64,000 nucleotides of DNA from an uncultured bacterium (GTDB taxonomy: Bacteria; Pseudomonadota; Alphaproteobacteria; Sphingomonadales; Sphingomonadaceae): contig CALOGB020000174.1 in the NCBI GenBank assembly GCA_942636505.2, positions 62,001-126,000 on the forward strand, given 5' to 3'. Shown in pieces: positions 55,615 through 64,000 of the stretch (positions are counted from its first letter, which is position 1; the number at the start of each line of letters is the position of its first letter). The notes below the pieces were generated by a model, which worked only from the letters and a program-made list of their open reading frames with translations, was not told where the DNA came from and ran no database searches. The position numbers and the translations under genes are program-made.

Positions 55615-56076
55615 GTGAAAAACGAAACCGTCGTGGAATTGATCAAGGATCTGACTGCAAAATTGTCGGCCGTCGCCGAAGAATTCAACGGACGCGTCGC
55701 CAAGGCCGCGGAACCGGTGCCGGCGGGGAACGAACCGAACGATGCCGCGCTCGTCGAGCATGCGAATGCCGTGCTCGAACAACGGCGACTGCGGCGGAAG
55801 TTCCTGCCTGGCGAGCTGTTTCACGAACCGGCCTGGGACATGCTCCTGGCGCTGTTCGCATCGCGCGGCGACCGTATGCCGATGAACATCAAGGCGCTGG
55901 TCAGCATGTCCGACGCGCCCGTCACCACGTCGCAGCGCTGGATCGAGCATCTCCACAAATTGAAGCTGATCGACCGTGTCACCGACCCGACCGACCGGCG
56001 GCGCGTCGAGATATCGCTGAGCTATACCGGCGACCAGCAGATGAAGGCCTATCTGCGCGCGCTTCTTCGCGGCTAA
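55615..56076 (+). CDS. MarR-like winged-helix transcriptional regulator
   Basis: A 153-residue protein. The first approximately 70 residues are a helical dimerisation arm with an Ala/Glu-rich part. The winged helix follows: EPAWDMLLALFAS, INIKALVSMSDAPVTTSQRWIEHLHKLKLID (quoted in parts) and the wing RVTDPTDRRRVEISL, a MarR-type pattern. The start is GTG 55615 with GGGGAG 6 nt before, TTG 55612 being an alternative. It lies between the polyketide operon and the DUF11 cassette and could regulate either, which is only an inference. Confidence 0.8.
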   Translation: MKNETVVELIKDLTAKLSAVAEEFNGRVAKAAEPVPAGNEPNDAALVEHANAVLEQRRLRRKFLPGELFHEPAWDMLLALFASRGDRMPMNIKALVSMSDAPVTTSQRWIEHLHKLKLIDRVTDPTDRRRVEISLSYTGDQQMKAYLRALLRG

Positions 56077-56097
56077 CCCAGCACCACGCCTGCCAAG

Positions 56098-56147
56098 ACC
56101 GGCTGCGGCGCGTCTTCTTCTTTGAAGCGTGTCGTGGCCGGTTTTTT
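56098..56147 (+). terminator. Intrinsic terminator after the regulator gene
   Basis: GACCGGCTGCGG pairs imperfectly with TCGTGGCCGGT, followed by six T (GGTTTTTTC). It is 22 bp past the regulator stop. This separates the regulator from the DUF11 cassette, whose AT-rich promoter region lies at about 56150-56330. Confidence 0.75.
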
Positions 56148-56363
56148 CACGTATTCCACAATGAAGTCATTACGGATTCAAGTTGCTTTCAATACAACAG
56201 CAATGAAATCTGATGCCGCTTCACAGTGTAATATATTGATTTTTAAGTCGAAACGGATGTCGGCACATTAACTATCATAGTTTGGCTTTATGATCCCATT
56301 ATGATTTCGTAGTATTTGATTAAGTGGCTTCGGACAATTTGTTCCCGATCGAAGGGAAGAAAA

Positions 56364-57389
56364 TTGATTCGTCTGATGTCACAGCATGGAGGAAAGAGCG
56401 GGCGGTTTCGACGCGCTGCGGCACCTTGCCTGCTGTCCTGCATACTGAGCGCGGGATTGCCGCAGCCGTTGCTTGCCCAGACGCCAGCGACAGTGACGCC
56501 GATCGGCACGCCAGCGGGTACGCCGATCGTCAATACCGCCGGCCTGCGGTACGATGCCGATGGTACGGCGCAGTCGACCAGTTCGAACACCGTGACGATC
56601 ATCGTCGCCGAGCGGCTCGACGTGGCGCTGGTCCGCGACGGCCGGGGCGCGGTCGTCGTCACCGCGCAGCCGGTCGCCATTCCCTTCACGCTGACCAATC
56701 TCGACAATGGTGCCGAGTCGTTCGTGCTGGCCGCCTCCGTATCGCCCGGCGCAGCCGTGTTGCGTACGCTGGTGATCGATACCGACGGCGATGGCCTCTA
56801 CGATCCTGCCAAGGACGTCGCGCCGGTCGATGGCAAGACGCCGCTCCTGACACCTGGCCAGTCGATCAAGCTGCTCGCGATCCTGGTCGCGACGCCGGAC
56901 GGTGGCGCCACGAACGCCGTGCTGACCGTCACCGCGCGCTCGACGACGGGATCCGGCGCGACGGGCAACGTATATCCGAGCGCGGGTGATGGCGGTGGCG
57001 ATGCGGTGGTCGGACCGACCGGCGCCCTCGCTACCGTCTCGGTCCCGCTCGGCACCGCGCTCGCGGGCCCGGTGCTGCTCAAGAGCCAGTCGGTGCGGGC
57101 CGCCGACGGATCGCAGACCGCGGTGCGCGACGCGGTCATCACCTACACGCTGGAGGCGCGGTTCACCGATGCCGTCACCGGCGCACGGATCGCCGATCCG
57201 ATTCCCTCGGGCACCGTCTTCGTTCCGGGCAGCCTGACGCTCGACGGCGCACCGCTCAGCGACGGCGCCGACGGCGATGCCGGGCGCTTCGATGCAGGCG
57301 GCACGCAGGGCCCCGGGATCACCGTCGCGCTCGGCCAGGTCGCCGCGGCGTCCGCCCATACCGTCCAGTTCAAAGCCAAGATCCAATGA
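56364..57389 (+). CDS. Exported DUF11-type protein A of the surface cassette
   Basis: About 341 residues. After a basic N-terminus, SCILSAGLPQPLLAQ is the end of a signal peptide. The N-terminal module has GTPIVNTAGLRYDADGTAQS, shared in pattern with protein C and the barrel protein. A calcium-loop-like DTDGDGLYDPAKD follows, and a C-terminal DUF11-type Ig-like domain contains DAVITYTLEARFTDAV and IPSGTVFVPGSLTLDG. TTG 56364 has the SD GAAGGGAAG 4 nt upstream; ATG 56376 is the alternative. It is the first gene of a four-gene run. Confidence 0.75.
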   Translation: MIRLMSQHGGKSGRFRRAAAPCLLSCILSAGLPQPLLAQTPATVTPIGTPAGTPIVNTAGLRYDADGTAQSTSSNTVTIIVAERLDVALVRDGRGAVVVTAQPVAIPFTLTNLDNGAESFVLAASVSPGAAVLRTLVIDTDGDGLYDPAKDVAPVDGKTPLLTPGQSIKLLAILVATPDGGATNAVLTVTARSTTGSGATGNVYPSAGDGGGDAVVGPTGALATVSVPLGTALAGPVLLKSQSVRAADGSQTAVRDAVITYTLEARFTDAVTGARIADPIPSGTVFVPGSLTLDGAPLSDGADGDAGRFDAGGTQGPGITVALGQVAAASAHTVQFKAKIQ

Positions 57390-57400
57390 GGAGCATAGCC

Positions 57401-57874
57401 ATGATCTCACGTCCGATGATTGCCGCCATCCTGGCGTCGACTGCCGCCGTTGCATCCGCCGCCGCAGGACCGTTGCAGGTCACGAGCAGCGTCATGGTCG
57501 AGGCGCGCAGTGCCGCGCCCGATGGCACCACGCGAGTCACTCTGGTGAAGCCGTCGCGGGTGACGCCGGGCGACAAGGTTATCTTCATCCTGGCCTATCA
57601 CAACACCGGTGCGCAGCCGCTGGCGAACGTGGTGCTCGACAACCCGTTGCCGCGCCAGATCGCCTATCGATCGGCCAATCCCGGTTCGCCCGCGCCCGAC
57701 GTCTCGGTCGACGGCAAGACTTTCGGTTCGCTCGCCACCCTCCGCGTCCGCAGCCCCGACGGCAGCACGCGTGCAGCGAGCCCCAACGATGTCACCAGCG
57801 TCCGGTGGCGCCTCGCGAGCCCGTTAGCGGCCGGTTCGCAGGGCCAGTTCGCGTTCCAGGCCGTCCTCAAATGA
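57401..57874 (+). CDS. Exported DUF11-type protein B of the surface cassette
   Basis: 157 residues, the shortest member: signal peptide MISRPMIAAILASTAAVAS then a single DUF11-like domain, VTPGDKVIFILAYHNTGAQPLANVVLDNPLP and ANPGSPAPDVSVDGKTFG (in parts). It lacks the N-terminal module and the calcium-like loop of proteins A and C. The ATG has GAGGAG 7 nt upstream and comes 11 bp after protein A, so both are on one mRNA. The function is unknown. Confidence 0.75.
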   Translation: MISRPMIAAILASTAAVASAAAGPLQVTSSVMVEARSAAPDGTTRVTLVKPSRVTPGDKVIFILAYHNTGAQPLANVVLDNPLPRQIAYRSANPGSPAPDVSVDGKTFGSLATLRVRSPDGSTRAASPNDVTSVRWRLASPLAAGSQGQFAFQAVLK

Positions 57875-57930
57875 TCCGGCCAATCTCTCTCCACACCTGA
57901 CCACATACTCAACAAAAGGAAGATCACGAC

Positions 57931-59046
57931 ATGCACGCAAGAGGGGTAATACGCACGTTGATGGCCGGAACGGCCGCCATCGTGTCGTTCGGAACAGCAT
58001 CGGCGCAGACCGCGCCAGGACCCGCCGGCACTGCCGCCGGCACGACTATCAGCAACACCGCGCAGGCGAGCTACACAGTCAACGGCGTCCAGCAGACGGC
58101 CAGCTCGACCGCCGCGACGTTCGTGGTCGATTTGAAGGCTAACCTGACCGTTGCACCGCTTGGCGGCAACACTCCGGTCACAATCGGTGAAAGCGGCGCG
58201 GTGCTGAAATTCACCGTGACGAACAACACCAACGGCACGCAGGACTTCCTGCTCTCGCACGTCCAGAGTTTCCTGGGCGGCCTCTTTGCCGGTGACAATT
58301 TCAACGTCGGCAATGTCCGGATCATCGTCGATTCGAATGGCGACAACGAATACACCGCCGCGGATACCGCGACGTACATCAACGAACTTGGCGCGGACCA
58401 GACCAAGACGGTCTTCATCGTTGCGGACGTTCCTGCCGACCAGGCAGCAGCGCTCGCCAGCGTCACGCTGATTGCGCAGATCGCGCAAGGTGGCGACGCG
58501 ACCAAGGCAGGTGATCCGCTGGTCTCGAACGTGCTCACCGCGAATCGCGACGGCGTGGTCGATGTAGTCTTTGCCGACAATGATTCCGGGTTCGGCGACG
58601 CGGCGTTTAACGGTTACGGCCGTTCGACGCTTGCGTACGAAATCACGACGCGCAACGTGGACCTGACGATCGCAAAAACCTCGACGATCGTTTCCGATCC
58701 GATCAACGGCATCCTGCTGCCGAAGGCGATTCCCGGCGCGTTCGTGCGCTATTGCCTGATCGTCCGCAACGCAACGGTCGCAACCCCGGCGCGCAACGTC
58801 AACGTAACCGATTTCATCCCCGCCAACACGGTCTACGATCCGGGTTCGATCTCGGTTGGCGGTATCGCGCTGGGTGGCGAATGCGTGACGGACGGTGTGA
58901 CGCTGACCGACGCCGGTGCAACAGTGCTGCCGGTAAGCGGCATTACCGGCTCGTTCGATGACGCTATCAAGCAAGTGAAGGTGACGATCCCAACGCTGAC
59001 CTCGCTGCTGCCGGTTGCCGTCAGCTTCCGCGTGAAGATCAAGTAA
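57931..59046 (+). CDS. Exported DUF11-type protein C of the surface cassette
   Basis: 371 residues. The signal peptide is MHARGVIRTLMAGTAAIVSFG, probably cleaved at ASAQ. The N-terminal module has GTTISNTAQASYTVNGVQQ, then ITV-type strands and the calcium-like DSNGDNEYTAAD. The C-terminal DUF11 domain has VRYCLIVRNATVATPARNVNVTDFIP (in part) and ANTVYDPGSISVGG. Its layout matches protein A with an unrelated overall sequence, so these are old paralogues. It is 56 bp after protein B; the SD AAAGGAAG precedes the ATG. Confidence 0.78.
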   Translation: MHARGVIRTLMAGTAAIVSFGTASAQTAPGPAGTAAGTTISNTAQASYTVNGVQQTASSTAATFVVDLKANLTVAPLGGNTPVTIGESGAVLKFTVTNNTNGTQDFLLSHVQSFLGGLFAGDNFNVGNVRIIVDSNGDNEYTAADTATYINELGADQTKTVFIVADVPADQAAALASVTLIAQIAQGGDATKAGDPLVSNVLTANRDGVVDVVFADNDSGFGDAAFNGYGRSTLAYEITTRNVDLTIAKTSTIVSDPINGILLPKAIPGAFVRYCLIVRNATVATPARNVNVTDFIPANTVYDPGSISVGGIALGGECVTDGVTLTDAGATVLPVSGITGSFDDAIKQVKVTIPTLTSLLPVAVSFRVKIK

Positions 59047-59075
59047 ACCCATTCCTCGAACAAGGAACGACCGAT

Positions 59076-59101
59076 CCCGGCGCGTGGCGACACGCGCCGG
59101 G
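59076..59101 (+). promoter_or_regulatory. Perfect GNRA-loop hairpin before the barrel gene
   Basis: CCCGGCGCGTG (59076-59086) and CACGCGCCGGG (59091-59101) form an 11-bp perfect stem with loop GCGA, a GNRA tetraloop. No T-run follows. It ends just before the SD AGAGGA of the barrel gene, so it could slow ribosomes or polymerase, or protect the upstream mRNA. Confidence 0.7.
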
Positions 59102-59113
59102 AGAGGACCCGTC

Positions 59114-62100
59114 ATGTCCAGCTTCCGCAGCCTTTCGCGCCTTTGCGCCCCGATCCTGACGGCGATCCTGACGATCCTGTACGGGCTCGTGCTCGGCTGC
59201 CTTCCGGCCGCCGCCCAGACCGGGGCCCAGACCGGGGCCCAGACCGGGACACAACCGGGCATCCAGACGCGTATCCAGAATACCGCGACGCTGTCGTTCG
59301 ACGACGCGGCCAGCGATTCCGGCGTACGCACGGTGCCGTCCAATATGGTTTCACTCGACGTGAACCGGGCCAAGCGCCCGACCACGCTCACATTCCACCT
59401 CCCGCCGCCCAATTACGACCTGACGGGCGCGACGTGCCAAACCACACCGACCTTCCTGTTCACACCCGCGCCGATCGATGCCGCGACCTTCGCCAAATCG
59501 CCCTGGGTCGCGGCGATCGACATCTATGCCGACATGATCCTGGTGCTCGACAACCAGGCCGGCAACCATGACCCGGACGTGCGCGAGACCGCGGTCATCG
59601 CGGTCGATGTCGGGACGATCCACACGACGCTGACGCTCACCGAGACCGCGGCCGACAGCGGCATCTTCGCCGGCGGCATCCCTGCGAGCGCGACCGGCAA
59701 GCATCCCGAACTCGCTGCCTGCGACATCCGCAACATGCGCGGCGCGACGATCAAGCTGAGCTTCGCCGAGGATGGTTACAGCCTCGCCTCGATGGCGTCA
59801 CTGCTGATCGATCCGGCCGGCTACACCTTCGATTCGCGGACCGGTGCGCTGGTCGACGGCACTTCCGTGTCCTTGGTCGACGAGGCCGGCCAGCCTGCCA
59901 CTGTGTTCGGCGACGACGGCGTCAGCCGCTATCCCTCCACCGTCGTCACCGGTGAGGCAGTCACCGACGCCAGCGGCCGCGTGTACCCGGGCGAGACCGG
60001 CCGGTACCGATTCCCGCTCACCGCACCCGGCCGCTATTACCTGAAGGTCACCCCGCCCGGCACCTACACCGCGCCTTCGACCGTCGATCGCGCGACGCTC
60101 GCCGCGTTGAAGGATCCGCAGGGCACGCCGTTCATCCTCAACGACACCAGTTTCGGTGGATCGCTGACGCTGTCGACGCCGGAGCCCTTCTCCGCCGACA
60201 TTCCGCTCGACAGCCCCGGCGCAGGCACGTTGCTGCTGACCAAGGTGGCATCGGTGCGTGAAGCGGCGCCGGGCGATTTCGTCCAGTATTTGCTGCGCAT
60301 CACCAACCGCGATTCGGTCCCGGCGCGCGGGCTCCACGTCGCCGATACCTTGCCCAAGGGACTACGCTACGAACGCAATTCCGCGCGCGGCGGTGACGAG
60401 CCGACCGTGTCGACCGACGGCCGCAGCCTCGACTTCGTCATACCCGTGCTCGCCGCGGGTGCCTCGGCCGAACTGAAATACGTCGTCAGCATCGCCCCCG
60501 GCGCACCCACCGGCGAAGCGCTCAACCGCGCGCGTGTCGTCGGGCAGGGCACCGTCACCAGCAACGAGGCTGCGGCTTCCGTGCGCCTGCGCCCGCTGCT
60601 GTTCACCGACGCGATGACGATCATCGGCCGCGTGACGGAGGGGAATTGCGGCGATCCGGTCGACAAGCGCAAGGGCGTGCCCGGAATCCGCCTGCTGATG
60701 GAGGACGGCACCTTCGTCGCCACCGACCGCGATGGTCTGTATCATTTCGAGGGCGTTCGCGCCGGGCGTCATGTCGTCCAGATCGACGCGACGAGCATCC
60801 CCGCGACGCACGCGCCGGTCGCCTGCGACATCGACACGCGCCAGGCGAACAGCCCGATCTCGCGCTTCGTCGAGGGTGATGGCGGCCTGCTCAAGCGCGT
60901 CGACTTCCAGCTCAAGCCGACCGGCAAGGGCAAGGCTGCCGATGGCGGACTGCCGATCACGGTCGTCGACGACGCCACCGCCGCGGGCAGCCGCGACTGG
61001 CTCGCCAGCGGCCAGACCGCGGGTGTCGACTGGCTGTTCCCGCTTGCAGACCATAATCCGCGCGCGCCGGTCGTCCGCGCCGTGATCAAGCACCTGCCAG
61101 GCCAGCGCGTTGCGCTCACGATCAACGGCAAGCAGGTCGAACCGCTCGCGTTCGACGGCACCGATACGCGCGACGGCGCCGACATCGCGGTCTCGCGCTG
61201 GACCGGCATCCCGTTGATCGACGGCGATAATCGTCTCCAGGCGCGCGTGCTGGCCGCCGATGGCAGCGTCGTGAAGACGCTCGACCGGGTCGTGCATTAT
61301 GCCGGCCTGCCGGTCCGTGCGGTGTTCGATGCCGCCAACAGCCGTCTGGTCGCGGATGGCCTCACCCGCCCACTGATCGCGGTGCGCGTCACCGACAAGA
61401 CCGGTCGTCCGGTTCGCGCCGGGACTGTCGTGCCGTTCACGGTCGACCAGCCCTATACCGCCGCCGTCGAAGTCGCGCTCGAACAGAGCCGCCAGCTCGC
61501 CGGTCGGGAACGCTCGGCGAACACGGCGCTCGTTGTGGGCGACGACGGCCTCGCTTTCCTCGCGCTCCAGCCGACCACGCAGGCCGGCGCGGTCCGCATC
61601 GCGGTCGCGCTGACCGAGGAGAAGGTCGTCCACACCAACGAGGTTCGCGCCTGGCTCGCTGCGTCCGCCAAGGACTGGGTCGTGGTCGGTTTCGGCGCCG
61701 GTTCGATCGGCTACGACATGCTCAGCAAGCGCCAGTCGGGGCTGCCGCGGTCGGAACGCAACAGCGTCGTTACCGACGGCCAGCTCGCTTTCTATGCCAA
61801 GGGTCGCGTCAAGGGCTCGTGGCTGGCGACGATCGCCTATGATAGCGACCGCAAATACGATCCCGACCGCGGTTTACTCGGCACGATCGACCCCGATCGC
61901 TATTACACCGTCTATGGCGACGGCTCGCGCCAAGGCTATGACGCTGCCACCCGCCGGAAGCTGTACCTGCGGCTCGAGCGTCGCGAGTTCTACGCGCTGT
62001 TCGGCGATTTCGAGACCGGCTTCACCGAAACGCAGCTGACGCGCTACAACCGCACGCTCAATGGCATCAAGACCGCGTATGAGGGCAAGCAAGTGCGCGC

Positions 62101-64000
62101 GACCGGATTCGCCGCGCATACCGACACGCTGTATTCGCGCGACGAAATCCAGGGCAACGGCCTGTCCGGTCCCTACCGCCTGTCGGGACGTAACATCGTG
62201 CCCAACAGCGATAAATTGCGCCTCGAAACCCGCGACCGCTTCCGCTCCGAACTGATCGTCGCGACCACCCAACTCACCCGCCACATAGATTACGACATCG
62301 ACACCTCAATGGGCACCGTACGCTTCCGCAATCCGGTCCTGAGTCGCGACAGCAACCTGAATCCGACCTTCATCGTCGCCGATTACGAAGTTGAGAGCGG
62401 TCGGTCCGCGAAGCTCGCGGCGGCCGCGCGCGTCGCGACCAAGCTGGCGAATGGTCGCGTCGAAGTGGGGGCCGCGGTGATCCGCGACGAGACCAACGGC
62501 AAGGCCACCGTGCTCGGTGCCGACATCAAGGCTCGCGTCACCGCGAATACCGAATTGCGTGGCGAGATCGCCAAGGGCGGCCGTGGCGGGCTGGGGCAGG
62601 GGCTCGCCTATCTCGCCGAGATCGATCATCACGGTGCAAAGCTCGACCTGCTCGCCTATGCCCGGCAGCAGGATACCGCGTTCGGCGTTGGCCAGCAGAA
62701 CCTGGTCGAGGCAGGCACGCGCAAGTTCGGGCTCGACGGTCGCGTTCGCCTGACCGACAAGCTCAGCCTGACGGGGCTTGCCTGGCATCAGCAGCAGCTC
62801 GACGGCGCGGGAACGCGCACCGCGGCAGACGCCCGCCTCGAATATCGCCGTGAATCGGGTACGATCTTCGTCGGCGCGCAATATGCGTCCGATCGCGGCA
62901 TCGACGGCAAGCACCGCGACAGCCGCCTGCTCACGGTGGGCGGCACGCAGCTGCTGTTCGACAGCAAGTTGAGCGTCACCTTGCAAACCCAGTTCGCACC
63001 GGGCGGGCAGAGCGACAGCGTCGACTTCCCGATCCGCCACCAGATCCAGCTGGCCTACCGGATCACGCCCGGCATCCGCCTGATCGGCGGCTACGAGATC
63101 GCGAACGGCGACGGCTATGTAGCGCATACCAAGCAACTGGGCTTCGACGTCGCGCCGTGGACCGGTGCCAAGCTGATGAGCACGCTGAACCAGCAGGCCA
63201 TGGGTGAGAATGGCGGGCGGACCTACGCGCAATACGGTCTCAGCCAATCGCTGCCGATCGGCAAGAACTGGACCATCGACGGCACGCTCGATGCGAGCAA
63301 CACGGTGAAGGGCACCATTCCCAAGGGCGCGGTGGTCAACCCGTTCCAGCCGGTCACCTCAGGTGGCTATGTCGGGCAGGACCAGACCAATGGCGATTAC
63401 GCGGCGGCTACGATCGGTGCGACCTATCGCCAGGCCCGCTGGTCGGTGAATGGTCGCCTGGAATATCGCAACGCCGACAGCGGCGATCGCTGGGGGATCA
63501 CCACCAACTTCCTGCGTACGCTGGGCCAAGGCAAGACACTCGCGTCGAGCATCAAGGGGTACACGATCAAGGACAAGACCGGTGCGGTCGCGACCTATGC
63601 CACCGCCGACGTCGCGCTCGCGCTGCGTCCGCTCGACAGCCGCTGGTCGGTGCTCGAACGGCTCGAACTGCGGCACGAGAGTGCGGATGCCGGGTTCTCG
63701 GACTCCAATTCGCTCGGCGTGCCGGCGTACGGCGGCGGCGACCAGGTGACGTCGCGGATCATCAACAATCTGGCGGTCAACTATCGCACCGGTCCCGAAG
63801 GGCTCGGCCACGGCACCGAGGCGACGCTGTATTACGGCGCGAAATACGTCGCCGGGCGCTTCGCCGACGATACCTATGACGGATATATCGACGTGACCGG
63901 GTTCGAGTTGCGCCAGGATATCGGCACGCGGTTCGACATCGGCGTCAGCGGTTCGGTCCAGCATGCGTGGCAGCGTGGTGCGTGGTCGTGGAGCGGCGGG
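59114..64000 (+). CDS. Giant outer-membrane barrel protein with DUF11 and SdrD-B-like domains (partial)
   Basis: At least 1629 residues, the end lying past the window. A signal peptide (cleaved near PAAAQ) is followed by a threefold GAQT repeat. The N-terminal module IQNTATLSFDDAASDSG resembles that of proteins A and C. Residues about 371-495 are a DUF11 domain (LLLTKVASVREAAPGDFVQY in part, LHVADTLPKGLRYER). About 503-560 is an SdrD-B/carboxypeptidase-regulatory-like domain (VPGIRLLMEDG, DGLYHFEGVRAGRH). From about residue 855 (VVVGFGAGSIGYD) the sequence is alternating strands with YLRLERREFYALFGDFETGFT, typical of a large barrel. It is probably an outer-membrane anchor or export channel for proteins A-C. 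Confidence 0.8.
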   Translation, partial: MSSFRSLSRLCAPILTAILTILYGLVLGCLPAAAQTGAQTGAQTGTQPGIQTRIQNTATLSFDDAASDSGVRTVPSNMVSLDVNRAKRPTTLTFHLPPPNYDLTGATCQTTPTFLFTPAPIDAATFAKSPWVAAIDIYADMILVLDNQAGNHDPDVRETAVIAVDVGTIHTTLTLTETAADSGIFAGGIPASATGKHPELAACDIRNMRGATIKLSFAEDGYSLASMASLLIDPAGYTFDSRTGALVDGTSVSLVDEAGQPATVFGDDGVSRYPSTVVTGEAVTDASGRVYPGETGRYRFPLTAPGRYYLKVTPPGTYTAPSTVDRATLAALKDPQGTPFILNDTSFGGSLTLSTPEPFSADIPLDSPGAGTLLLTKVASVREAAPGDFVQYLLRITNRDSVPARGLHVADTLPKGLRYERNSARGGDEPTVSTDGRSLDFVIPVLAAGASAELKYVVSIAPGAPTGEALNRARVVGQGTVTSNEAAASVRLRPLLFTDAMTIIGRVTEGNCGDPVDKRKGVPGIRLLMEDGTFVATDRDGLYHFEGVRAGRHVVQIDATSIPATHAPVACDIDTRQANSPISRFVEGDGGLLKRVDFQLKPTGKGKAADGGLPITVVDDATAAGSRDWLASGQTAGVDWLFPLADHNPRAPVVRAVIKHLPGQRVALTINGKQVEPLAFDGTDTRDGADIAVSRWTGIPLIDGDNRLQARVLAADGSVVKTLDRVVHYAGLPVRAVFDAANSRLVADGLTRPLIAVRVTDKTGRPVRAGTVVPFTVDQPYTAAVEVALEQSRQLAGRERSANTALVVGDDGLAFLALQPTTQAGAVRIAVALTEEKVVHTNEVRAWLAASAKDWVVVGFGAGSIGYDMLSKRQSGLPRSERNSVVTDGQLAFYAKGRVKGSWLATIAYDSDRKYDPDRGLLGTIDPDRYYTVYGDGSRQGYDAATRRKLYLRLERREFYALFGDFETGFTETQLTRYNRTLNGIKTAYEGKQVRATGFAAHTDTLYSRDEIQGNGLSGPYRLSGRNIVPNSDKLRLETRDRFRSELIVATTQLTRHIDYDIDTSMGTVRFRNPVLSRDSNLNPTFIVADYEVESGRSAKLAAAARVATKLANGRVEVGAAVIRDETNGKATVLGADIKARVTANTELRGEIAKGGRGGLGQGLAYLAEIDHHGAKLDLLAYARQQDTAFGVGQQNLVEAGTRKFGLDGRVRLTDKLSLTGLAWHQQQLDGAGTRTAADARLEYRRESGTIFVGAQYASDRGIDGKHRDSRLLTVGGTQLLFDSKLSVTLQTQFAPGGQSDSVDFPIRHQIQLAYRITPGIRLIGGYEIANGDGYVAHTKQLGFDVAPWTGAKLMSTLNQQAMGENGGRTYAQYGLSQSLPIGKNWTIDGTLDASNTVKGTIPKGAVVNPFQPVTSGGYVGQDQTNGDYAAATIGATYRQARWSVNGRLEYRNADSGDRWGITTNFLRTLGQGKTLASSIKGYTIKDKTGAVATYATADVALALRPLDSRWSVLERLELRHESADAGFSDSNSLGVPAYGGGDQVTSRIINNLAVNYRTGPEGLGHGTEATLYYGAKYVAGRFADDTYDGYIDVTGFELRQDIGTRFDIGVSGSVQHAWQRGAWSWSGG

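Overview
The window is a GC-rich alphaproteobacterial chromosome segment, most likely Sphingomonas or a close sphingomonad. The evidence is the gene order mnmE-mnmG-rsmG-parA-parB, a CcrM-type adenine methyltransferase whose leader is packed with GANTC sites, an MmcB-type protein, a type III polyketide cluster, and abundant GC-rich palindromic repeats. I see no prophage, insertion sequence, CRISPR array or rRNA. Almost everything is core chromosome. The left end lies in the centromere-like region, with two perfect parS sites.

Layout. 1-4241: end of mnmE, mnmG, rsmG, parA and parB, overlapping and co-directional. 4551-9124 (minus): holA, lptE, leuS and a lipoprotein. 9416-14727: a small barrel-like protein, a ThiE/TenI-like gene, the PLP-binding protein YggS, a HAD phosphatase, YdcF, ribA and xth. 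15064-19702 (minus): lolA, an OprB-type porin and ftsK. 19847-26000: a UbiH-like hydroxylase, uracil-DNA glycosylase, folK, tRNA-Lys, a PAP2 phosphatase, galE, msrA and sua5. 26047-34707: acyl-CoA dehydrogenase, arylamine N-acetyltransferase, a GntR regulator, a nitroreductase, a POT peptide transporter, an aldo/keto reductase and a dicarboxylate symporter. 34776-41590: glmM, a DUF1272 protein, thiD, rnhB, ccrM, folP and a bestrophin. 41895-46519: a hemD fusion and hemC (minus), then tsaD and gpsA (plus). 46578-52272: mmcB, an ankyrin protein, a SCO protein, a YcgN-like protein, a YgjP-like peptidase, a class A PBP and msrB. 52324-55132 (minus): a three-gene type III polyketide operon. 55615-64000: a winged-helix regulator and a cassette of secreted DUF11-type proteins ending in a very large outer-membrane barrel protein that runs off the window.

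The most distinctive points are these. (1) Several families of long GC-rich inverted repeats occupy most convergent gene junctions, and three copies lie inside reading frames: in sua5, in thiD and at the C-terminus of the ThiE-like gene. This resembles Rickettsia palindromic elements. (2) The DUF11 cassette has three exported small proteins sharing modules with the giant barrel protein, and a perfect GNRA-loop hairpin sits just before the barrel gene. (3) folP has no canonical start codon; ATC sits where ATG is expected. (4) Six GANTC sites lie upstream of ccrM, four of them spaced at multiples of 11 bp. (5) hemD is fused in frame to a membrane-anchored mitofilin/HemX-like module.

Co-operating groups: mnmE/mnmG modify wobble uridine; parA/parB/parS segregate the chromosome; lptE, lolA and the porin serve the outer membrane; folK and folP serve folate synthesis; hemC and hemD serve tetrapyrrole synthesis; msrA and msrB repair oxidised methionine; sua5 and tsaD both act in t6A tRNA modification. 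Start codons were set from Shine-Dalgarno spacing, overlaps with neighbours and family N-termini. All functions are inferred from motifs read by eye, without database searches.
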